Shown here one piece after another: positions 58,099-64,000 of a stretch of DNA of 64,000 nt. The DNA is taken from assembly GCF_004000255.1 (NCBI RefSeq), contig NZ_RCIQ01000013.1, positions 1 through 64,000 of the forward strand, written 5' to 3'. Position 1 is the stretch's first letter. Each line of letters opens with the position of its first letter. The DNA comes from Nioella ostreopsis (GTDB lineage Bacteria > Pseudomonadota > Alphaproteobacteria > Rhodobacterales > Rhodobacteraceae). The notes below the pieces were generated by a model, which had not been told where the DNA came from, did not search any database, and was given only the letters and a program-made list of their open reading frames with translations. Made by a program: the position numbers and the translations under genes.

Positions 58099-58992
58099 AT
58101 GAAGCAAAGCGCCCATTGGATCAGTCGCATCCTTCGCGGAACGGGCTGGGTCGTGGCAATCGCATGCTCGATCGTGCTGCTGGCGGGATTTGGCGGGGCA
58201 TTTCATCCGGCGCTCGATTCGCTGGCATTGCTGCGCATCCCGGCAGCGGCAGGGTGTTTGATCTTGACGCTGCTTCTGGCACGACCGCGGGCGCTGGTCT
58301 GGTCCGGGGCCGGGGTGTCGGCATCGGTCCTGATCGTGCTGGGTGCTGCAAGGATGATGGCGGGACCGGATGGGCAGGGGATCACGATCTACCAAAAGAA
58401 CCTCTGGGCCGGAAATGTCGCCAACCGGGCCTTGATCGCGGATATCCGCGACAGCGGCGCCGATCTGGTGATGTTGCAGGAGGTGTCAGACCGCAATTTC
58501 CCGCTGCTGGCCCTGCTGGAAGACGACTATCCTTACCAGCAGTTCTGCCGCTTCTCGGCCTGGAGCGGTATGGCCGTGCTGTCACGCTTTCCCGCCCTGG
58601 GCGACGGCATCTGTTCAGACGGGCGCGGCATGGCGGGGTTGCGGGTCGAGGGGCCGAACGGCCCGGTCTGGGCGCTTTCCATCCACTTGCACTGGCCCTG
58701 GCCGCATGGTCAGGCGCGGCAGGTGGCGCGGCTGTTGCCGCAACTGGACGCGCTGGAGGGGCCGGTGATCATCGGTGGCGATTTCAACATGGTGCCCTGG
58801 GGGTATTCCGTGCGAAGGGTCGCGGCAGCCACCGGAACGCAAAGGGTCGGTCAACGCCGTCCGACGATCTACCCCTATGGTGTGCCCCTTCCGATCGACA
58901 TGGTCTTTGCGCCGACGCCCGGCCGCAATGAACGCCGCCCACTCTTCGGGTCCGACCATTATGGCCTTGTCGCGCGTGTTGCCGCCCCCTAG
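58099..58992 (+). CDS. Membrane-anchored endonuclease/exonuclease/phosphatase-family protein
   Basis: 297 residues. Two or three N-terminal helices (VAIACSIVLLAGFGGAF, AAAGCLILTLLLARPRAL, VLIVLGAARMMAG) precede an EEP domain: QKNLWAGNVANRALIADI, DLVMLQEVSDRNFPL, VIIGGDFNMVPWGYS and GSDHYGLVARV. The catalytic Glu, Asp, Asn and His are kept. Extracytoplasmic phosphodiesterase or nuclease. Stop overlaps the convergent dddP stop by four bases. Confidence 0.87.
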   Translation: MKQSAHWISRILRGTGWVVAIACSIVLLAGFGGAFHPALDSLALLRIPAAAGCLILTLLLARPRALVWSGAGVSASVLIVLGAARMMAGPDGQGITIYQKNLWAGNVANRALIADIRDSGADLVMLQEVSDRNFPLLALLEDDYPYQQFCRFSAWSGMAVLSRFPALGDGICSDGRGMAGLRVEGPNGPVWALSIHLHWPWPHGQARQVARLLPQLDALEGPVIIGGDFNMVPWGYSVRRVAAATGTQRVGQRRPTIYPYGVPLPIDMVFAPTPGRNERRPLFGSDHYGLVARVAAP

Positions 58993-60323
58993 TCCCGCCA
59001 GCCCAGAAGCCGTTCGTCGAACGGATAGCTGGTCAGGTTTTCATACCCGTTTTCGGTGATCAGCACCTGATCCTCCAGCTTGATCGAGAAATCGCCGCCT
59101 TCGGGGCTGACCAGAGCCTCGACGCAGAGCGTCATGCCCGGCTCCAGCGCGTAGTCAAACGCGCCTTCGACCGCGTGATCGGGATAGGCAATCAGGGGCC
59201 ACTCATCGCAAAGACCCACGCCGTGCATCAGACAGCCGTATTTCTGCTTCTGATATTGCGGCTCCAGCACATGGGTGTTCTTTGTCAGCTCGCTGAACGG
59301 CACGCCGGGCTTCAGCAATTCCATATTGGTCATGATGTGGTCATAGGCCACCCGCATGGCGTGGATCATGTCGGGGCGCGGGTCGTCATCGCCGATCCAC
59401 CAGGTGCGCGACAGGTCCGAGCAGATGCCGTAGCAGCCAATGAGGTCGGTATCGAAGGCGAGGATCTCGTTGTTTTGCAAGACCCGCGGCCCGCATTCCT
59501 GGAACCAGGGGTTGGTGCGCGGGCCGGTGGACAGAAGGCGGGTTTCGATCCACTCACCGCCGCGCCGGATATTGGCCTTGTGCAGTTCCGCCCAGATGTC
59601 GTCTTCGGTCATGCCGGGTTCAACCGCCGCTTCCATATCGGCCATGGAGGCCTCGCAGGCCAGCATCGCGCAGCGCATCGCCAGGATCTCATCCGGTCCT
59701 TTGATCGCCCGGGCCTTTTCGGTAACCTCTTCGCCTTCCATGACCTCGAAGCCACGGGCCTCTAGCGCCCGCAGCCCGTGCAGCATGATCTTGTCGACCG
59801 CCAGCCGCTTGTTGCCGCCTGCATGCTCGCGGATCAGTTCTTCCACCTCGCCGGTCACCGCCTGCGCCTGCTGGCCGAGCTTGTCGCCCCGGTCGAAATA
59901 GAACAGGTCAAAGCCGGATCGAACCTCACGCACCAGCGGGTTGTGATCGGCCAGGAAGGGCGAGTTCTTGTAGTCCCACAGCACCATGTAGCCATCGGCG
60001 CAGACCAGGCAGGCGCGGAACGGGTTATGAGTGTTCCACAGCTGCATATTGGTGCTGTCGGTGGCGTAACGGATGTTGAGCGGATCGAACATCAACAGCC
60101 CGCCATACCCCCGCGCGTTGATTTTCTCGACCAGCCGGTTCAGCCGATACTGCCGCATTGCGGGCAGATTGGGCAGGATCAGCCCCGCCGCCTCAAACTC
60201 CGCATAGGCCAGCATGGTCGGCCCGATCTCGATCCGGTCATTGTCATTCAATGTGCCATCGGGCAGGGATAGGCCCTTGGTGGGGTCGATCTTGCGGACG
60301 GGCAGGCGATAGGCTTCATTCAT
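58989..60323 (-). CDS. dddP: DMSP lyase DddP (M24 family)
   Basis: 444 residues from ATG at 60323. The overall sequence matches the DddP branch of M24 peptidase-like proteins: INARGYGGLLMFDPLNIRYA, TNMQLWNTHNPFRA, MLHGLRALEARGFEV and GYENLTSYPFDERLLG. Metal ligands known from Ruegeria DddP (Asp, Asp, Asp, His, Glu, Glu) correspond to Asp291, Asp293, Asp303, His367, and Glu residues in CVEALV and KLEDQVLI; the catalytic Asp is Asp373 in MHGVGLCDEW. Cleaves DMSP to dimethyl sulfide and acrylate. No acrylate-handling gene adjoins. Confidence 0.9.
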   Translation of the reverse strand: MNEAYRLPVRKIDPTKGLSLPDGTLNDNDRIEIGPTMLAYAEFEAAGLILPNLPAMRQYRLNRLVEKINARGYGGLLMFDPLNIRYATDSTNMQLWNTHNPFRACLVCADGYMVLWDYKNSPFLADHNPLVREVRSGFDLFYFDRGDKLGQQAQAVTGEVEELIREHAGGNKRLAVDKIMLHGLRALEARGFEVMEGEEVTEKARAIKGPDEILAMRCAMLACEASMADMEAAVEPGMTEDDIWAELHKANIRRGGEWIETRLLSTGPRTNPWFQECGPRVLQNNEILAFDTDLIGCYGICSDLSRTWWIGDDDPRPDMIHAMRVAYDHIMTNMELLKPGVPFSELTKNTHVLEPQYQKQKYGCLMHGVGLCDEWPLIAYPDHAVEGAFDYALEPGMTLCVEALVSPEGGDFSIKLEDQVLITENGYENLTSYPFDERLLGWRD

Positions 60324-60408
60324 GGCGAAAGCTCCCTGGGTCTTTGCGATAGAGTGGGGGCGAACGCCCCGGGTGGCGCGCCGTTTTGCGGCATGAGAGA
60401 GGTCGAAA

Positions 60409-61212
60409 ATGGAAGAAATCTGCCAAGACAGCCTGCCTTTCGCGCCCTGGATGCATCCCGCCACGCGGCGGCTGCCGGGCATTCAGCCGCTCGATATGGG
60501 CGATTGGCTGGTCCGGGATGAGGCCTTTGCCGCCCAGATGGCTCTGCGCGACCGGTTGCTGGAGGAACGGCGGGAGGACGTGTTCCGGGCGTTGCCCGAG
60601 GCTTTGACGGCGGCGGAGGAACTGTTGCAGTTGATCCTGTCGCGCTTGGATGACAGCTATCGGCGCGACGGACGTAGGATCACCCGGCCCGACGGCGTGA
60701 CGGTTGATCTGGAGGGCGATTACCCCCTGATCGTGGCCGCGCGGCTGGTGCAGGAGGATCTGTGCCTGTTGGACCAAAACGGAGGTGCGGGCGAGCACAT
60801 CCTGACCGGCGCGGTGCTGTGCTTTCCCGCAAGTTGGACCCTGGCCCAGAAGATCGGCCACCCCATGACGCGCATTCACGTTCCGGTGGAGGAATACACG
60901 GACAACATGGCCGCCCGCGTTCAGAGGCTGTTCGATGCGCTGCATGTGGACCGGCCGCTGTGGCGCGCCAATGCGTTGCTGTATCACGATCCATCGCTCT
61001 TCCAGCCACGGCGAGAGGATGACCGGCGTCAGGCCCCCAAGGGGAGGGCGAACTATCTACGCTCCGAACGGCAAAGCCTGCTGCGTCTGCCACAGACCCG
61101 CGCGGTGGTCTTTTCGATCCACACATGGGTGGTGCCATGGGCCAGGCTGAGTGACGAACAGCGCGCGGGCCTTGACATCCACCCCGTCGAGACCGCAGGG
61201 CAGGGCGCATGA
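60409..61212 (+). CDS. DUF3445 / heme-dependent oxidative N-demethylase-like protein
   Basis: 267 residues. Segments LPFAPWMHPATRRLPGIQPL, LVQEDLCLLDQNGGAGEHILTG and AVVFSIHTWVVPWARLSDEQ are those of DUF3445, whose studied member (HODM alpha subunit of Pseudomonas) uses a PAS-fold heme to N-demethylate dimethylamine. The partner subunits are not seen here. Starts four bases before the next gene's start overlaps its stop (ATGA). Divergent from dddP by 85 bases. Confidence 0.8.
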   Translation: MEEICQDSLPFAPWMHPATRRLPGIQPLDMGDWLVRDEAFAAQMALRDRLLEERREDVFRALPEALTAAEELLQLILSRLDDSYRRDGRRITRPDGVTVDLEGDYPLIVAARLVQEDLCLLDQNGGAGEHILTGAVLCFPASWTLAQKIGHPMTRIHVPVEEYTDNMAARVQRLFDALHVDRPLWRANALLYHDPSLFQPRREDDRRQAPKGRANYLRSERQSLLRLPQTRAVVFSIHTWVVPWARLSDEQRAGLDIHPVETAGQGA

Positions 61213-62408
61213 GCCAGATCGAAGACCAGTACAACGCCTATCCCTACCCGGAGCGTGATCCGGGCGATGAAAAGACACGCCTGATCACCGGATCGCCCTC
61301 GCATCCGGTGGAGCTGGACCATTTTCTTTTCGCGGGCAAACGCGATTGGTCGCGGCCCTTGCGGGTGCTGGTCGCAGGCGGCGGCACCGGTGATGCGCTG
61401 ATCCAGCTGGCGCAGGTGATGACCACGGCCGGCAAACCCTATGAGATCACCTATCTGGACCTGTCGCGCTCTGCCCGGAAAGTGGCCGAGGAGCGGGCCA
61501 AGGTGCGCGGGCTCAAAGGCATCCGATTCGAAACCGGGTCGCTGCTCAACGCCGCGCAATATGGGCCGTTCGACTATATCGACTGCTGCGGCGTCCTTCA
61601 CCACCTGCCGCATCCGCAGGAGGGATTCAACGCACTGGCCGGGGCGCTGGCGCCCGATGGCGGTATCGGCCTGATGGTCTATGCGCCCTATGGCCGGTCT
61701 GGCGTCTATCCGCTGCAAGAGGCGTTCGGCGCCCTGTTGCAGGGCAGCCCCAAGGACCGGCTGAAAGCGGCCAAGGCGATCTATGCGCGCCTGCCAGACG
61801 ACCACCCGTTCAAGCGCAACACCGTTCTGGTTGACCATGAGCAGGGGGATGCGGGGTTTTATGACCTGCTGCTGCACAGCCAGGACCGGCCCTATTCGAT
61901 CCGTCAATTGCACGAGGCGCTGACCGCCGCCGGGCTGGAATCGGTCGGCTCGCCGCAGGCCTATGCCTATGATCCCAAGCCCTACCTGCCGGATCCGGGG
62001 ATGCTGGTGGGGATCGACCCGCTGACCCGGATGGAGATTGCCGAGAAACTGCGGGGCACGATCAAGACCCATGTTCTCTATGCCGTGCCCGTGGGCAAGG
62101 CAGAGGGACGGGTGGCGCAGCCGACACCGCAATCGGTGCCGCATTTCAAGGGTGGCAATGCCGCGAAGGTCGTACAGGCGATTTCTCGCAAGGGCGTCTT
62201 GCCTCTAAACTTGGGCGGCGAAAAGGTGGAGATCCCGGTGTCCGGCGCCGTTGTCGGCCTGCTGCGCCATGTGAACGGACGCAAATCTCTGTCTGAAATC
62301 GCGGCGGCAGAGCGTCTGGACCCGGTGGCGTTCTCGGCGCTCTGGAACGGGTTTTCCAAGGATCTGGCGCGCTATGGGCTGCTCTACTATTCCGCTATCC
62401 TGAGATGA
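61209..62408 (+). CDS. SAM methyltransferase with C-terminal PqqD-like domain
   Basis: 399 residues. Methyltransferase core: LRVLVAGGGTGDALIQLAQV, ITYLDLSRSARKVAEERAKV, YIDCCGVLHHLPHPQEGFN. The C-terminal ~70 residues (LPLNLGGEKVEIPVSGAVVG... LLRHVNGRKSLSEIAAAERL) look like a PqqD-type winged helix. Coupled to the DUF3445 gene by ATGA. Methyltransferase beside a putative demethylase suggests a one-carbon or amine theme. Confidence 0.82.
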   Translation: MSQIEDQYNAYPYPERDPGDEKTRLITGSPSHPVELDHFLFAGKRDWSRPLRVLVAGGGTGDALIQLAQVMTTAGKPYEITYLDLSRSARKVAEERAKVRGLKGIRFETGSLLNAAQYGPFDYIDCCGVLHHLPHPQEGFNALAGALAPDGGIGLMVYAPYGRSGVYPLQEAFGALLQGSPKDRLKAAKAIYARLPDDHPFKRNTVLVDHEQGDAGFYDLLLHSQDRPYSIRQLHEALTAAGLESVGSPQAYAYDPKPYLPDPGMLVGIDPLTRMEIAEKLRGTIKTHVLYAVPVGKAEGRVAQPTPQSVPHFKGGNAAKVVQAISRKGVLPLNLGGEKVEIPVSGAVVGLLRHVNGRKSLSEIAAAERLDPVAFSALWNGFSKDLARYGLLYYSAILR

Positions 62409-62419
62409 ACGTCGCCGCG

Positions 62420-63511
62420 TTACATCTTGAAATGTTTGGATAGTTTCAGGCCCTGACCCTGGTAATTCGAGGCCAGATCGGAGCCGTACAAAACCTCTGG
62501 CAACGCCGCCATCCGTTCATAGACCAGCCGCCCGACGACCTGCCCGTGTTCCAGCACGAAGGGCGCTTCGTGGCAGCGGACCTCCAGCACACCACGAGCG
62601 CCCGCGCCACCTGCCGGGCCGTAGCCGAAACCGGGGTCGAAGAAGCCCGCATAGTGGACCCGGAACTCGCCCACCATGGCCAGATAGGGGGCCATTTCGG
62701 CGGCGCAATCGGGCGGGATCGTCACCGCCTCCTGGCTGACCAGAATGTAGAACGCGCCGGGGTCGAGGATGATGCGGCCCTCATCGGTCTCGATCTTCTC
62801 CCAGAACTCCGCCGGGTCGTAGTGGCCGATCAGATCGAGGTCGATCACGCCCGTATGCGGCTTGGCGCGGTAGCCCACGAGGTCGCCATTGCCGGGGCGC
62901 AGATCGACGGAGAAGCCAAGCCCGTCGTCAATGACAGCCTTGCCGCTGACCAGCGGCGCTTCGGCATGGCGCGCGCGCAGATCGGCATCCGACAGCACCG
63001 CCTGACCGGACCGGAACCGGATCTGATTGAGCCGCATGCCGGGACGCACCAGAACCGAGAAGCTGCGCGGGCAAATCTCGGCATAGAGGGGGCCTGTGTA
63101 CCCTTCCGCAATCCGGTCGAACTCCACCCCGTTATCGGTGATGGCGCGGGTCAGCAGGTCAAGCCGCCCGGTGGAGCTTTTGGCATTCGCCACGGCGGTG
63201 ATTCCCGATGGCAGCGCCAGCGATTCCATCAGCGGCACCACATAGACGCAGCCCTTTTCCAGCACCGCGCCCTTCGTTAAGTCCACCTTATGCATGGTAA
63301 ACTCGGCCAGCCGGTCCGCCACGGTGCGCCCGTCGCCGGACAGGAATGAGGCGCGCACGCGGTAGGCCACGCTGCCAAGCCGCAGATCGAGACTGGCAGG
63401 CTGGACTTGCGTTTCGGCAAAAGGCAGATCGCTCAGGATTTCGCCGCGCGCCGCCATGGCGTGAATGGCGTGATCCGGCAGAACACCGGGCTGGGACTGA
63501 TCGGCTGTCAT
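62420..63511 (-). CDS. dcd: Double-length dCTP deaminase
   Basis: 363 residues, about twice a usual Dcd (~190); this size is typical for Rhodobacterales. First half has NAKSSTGRLDLLTRAITDNG and GYTGPLYAEICPRSFSVLVR (dUTPase/Dcd fold). Second half repeats the fold (GEFRVHYAGFFDPGFGYGP and GVLEVRCHEAPFVLEHGQVV). Likely an internal duplication with one active domain. Makes dUTP from dCTP for thymidylate synthesis. Confidence 0.9.
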   Translation of the reverse strand: MTADQSQPGVLPDHAIHAMAARGEILSDLPFAETQVQPASLDLRLGSVAYRVRASFLSGDGRTVADRLAEFTMHKVDLTKGAVLEKGCVYVVPLMESLALPSGITAVANAKSSTGRLDLLTRAITDNGVEFDRIAEGYTGPLYAEICPRSFSVLVRPGMRLNQIRFRSGQAVLSDADLRARHAEAPLVSGKAVIDDGLGFSVDLRPGNGDLVGYRAKPHTGVIDLDLIGHYDPAEFWEKIETDEGRIILDPGAFYILVSQEAVTIPPDCAAEMAPYLAMVGEFRVHYAGFFDPGFGYGPAGGAGARGVLEVRCHEAPFVLEHGQVVGRLVYERMAALPEVLYGSDLASNYQGQGLKLSKHFKM

Positions 63512-63570
63512 TGCGACCTCCTGATACGGAAAACCGCCCCGCCCGGATGGGCAAGAGCGGTTTTAGGTGT

Positions 63571-63647
63571 TGGTCGGGCTAGCAGGACTCGAACCTGCGA
63601 CCTTCCGTCCCCCAGACGGACGCGCTACCAGGCTGCGCCATAGCCCG
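63571..63647 (-). tRNA. tRNA-Pro(GGG)
   Basis: 77 bases with encoded CCA. Acceptor stem CGGGCTA/TAGCCCG, T arm GCAGGTTCGAGTCCTGC and anticodon arm TCCGT-CTGGGGG-ACGGA, which gives anticodon GGG in a seven-base loop. Reads on the minus strand directly upstream of dcd. Confidence 0.95.
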
Positions 63648-63724
63648 ACGTTCGGCTGTTCTAGCGATTTTGCTGCGGGGTGCAAGCGGGAATAGGCCGG
63701 AAAATCGCTCATCTGCAAAATAGA

Positions 63725-64000
63725 TCAGGCCGAAGGTCCACGGCCGTCCAGCCGGTTTGCCAAGGCTTCCAGCCGGGCGACCATCGGGGTCAGTTGCTGC
63801 TGCTGATCAAGAGAGAAGGGCACCGCGGCGTGCAAAAGCGCCCGCAGCTCTGACAGCGGGGTCGGCGGGGCATCTGCGGGCAAGTCTTCGCAAGCGCTTG
63901 CCATGGCGGCAAGGTCGGGAGTCTCATTCTCCGGCTCCGGCTCCGGCTCTATCTCTAATGGTTCGGGGGGCGGGTCCACCTCAAGCTCCGGTTCGGGTGG
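63725..64000 (-). CDS. Acidic Pro/Glu-rich protein, 5' end outside window
   Basis: The frame is open to the right edge of the window, reading in from PPEPELEVDPPPEP, so a start is not visible. Visible part: an acidic Glu/Pro stretch then LRALLHAAVPFSLDQQQQLT and LEALANRLDGRGPSA. It may be the cytoplasmic C-terminus of a longer protein. No family recognised. Confidence 0.55.
   Translation of the reverse strand, partial: PPEPELEVDPPPEPLEIEPEPEPENETPDLAAMASACEDLPADAPPTPLSELRALLHAAVPFSLDQQQQLTPMVARLEALANRLDGRGPSA

Overview
The window is GC-rich (roughly 63-65 % by eye) chromosomal DNA from an alphaproteobacterium, almost certainly a marine member of the Rhodobacterales (Roseobacter group). The signs are a sciP-ctrA pair beside mnmA and ligA, a double-length dCTP deaminase, the siroheme/sulfite block cysG-DUF2849-cysI-cysH-DUF934-fpr, an infC with a non-ATG start, a dddP-type DMSP lyase and a form II cox cluster. 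I see no rRNA, CRISPR array, prophage or intact insertion sequence. There is one tRNA, tRNA-Pro(GGG). Gene names are from recalled families and motifs; no database search was possible.

Layout. 0-4 kb: the end of a Hint-domain protein, a secreted protein with a VHL-beta-like C-terminus, a methyltransferase and a divergent LysR regulator. 4-9.4 kb (minus): ppiD-trpE and ssb-aminotransferase. 9.4-19 kb: a lytic transglycosylase, two hypothetical envelope genes, mnmA, then sciP, ctrA, ligA, recG and an unlisted 40-codon membrane-peptide gene. 19-22.7 kb: an Fe-S scaffold protein, hisI, gluQ, a methyltransferase and trmFO. 22.7-26 kb: three small four-helix (DoxX-like) membrane proteins, a LysR regulator and the remnant of a fourth DoxX gene. 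26-32.5 kb: a glyoxalase-fold protein, gyrA, usg, and an arginine-catabolism pair (rocF, ornithine cyclodeaminase) divergent from an Lrp regulator. 32.4-40.2 kb: a LysR-controlled LLM oxidoreductase/tautomerase/hydrolase operon, a DEAD-box helicase, DsbB, a DedA-family protein and an FAD monooxygenase. 40.2-47.2 kb: TTCGAA-centred palindromes followed by the cox operon. 47.2-49.7 kb: an acidic repeat protein, infC and a hemerythrin. 49.7-55.9 kb: assimilatory sulfate reduction and siroheme synthesis with a divergent Lrp regulator. 56-64 kb: DUF6455, a hydrolase-OsmC fusion, an EEP-family protein, dddP, a DUF3445-methyltransferase pair, dcd, tRNA-Pro and a truncated acidic ORF.

How the genes relate. 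Three physiological blocks stand out: sulfur (cys operon plus dddP), a molybdenum hydroxylase system (XdhC- and MoeA-like factors with CoxS/L/M), and cell-cycle/DNA maintenance (sciP, ctrA, ligA, recG, gyrA, ssb). The observation most worth following is the 40-residue single-helix peptide downstream of recG. Its upstream region carries an exact TTAA-N7-TTAA CtrA-type box, two TTAACCAT half sites and an exact GTTC-N7-GTTC alphaproteobacterial LexA box. This is what one would expect of an SOS-induced division inhibitor analogous to Caulobacter SidA. A second is a pair of paralogous two-cysteine secreted proteins placed between coxS and coxL, the first translationally coupled to coxS.
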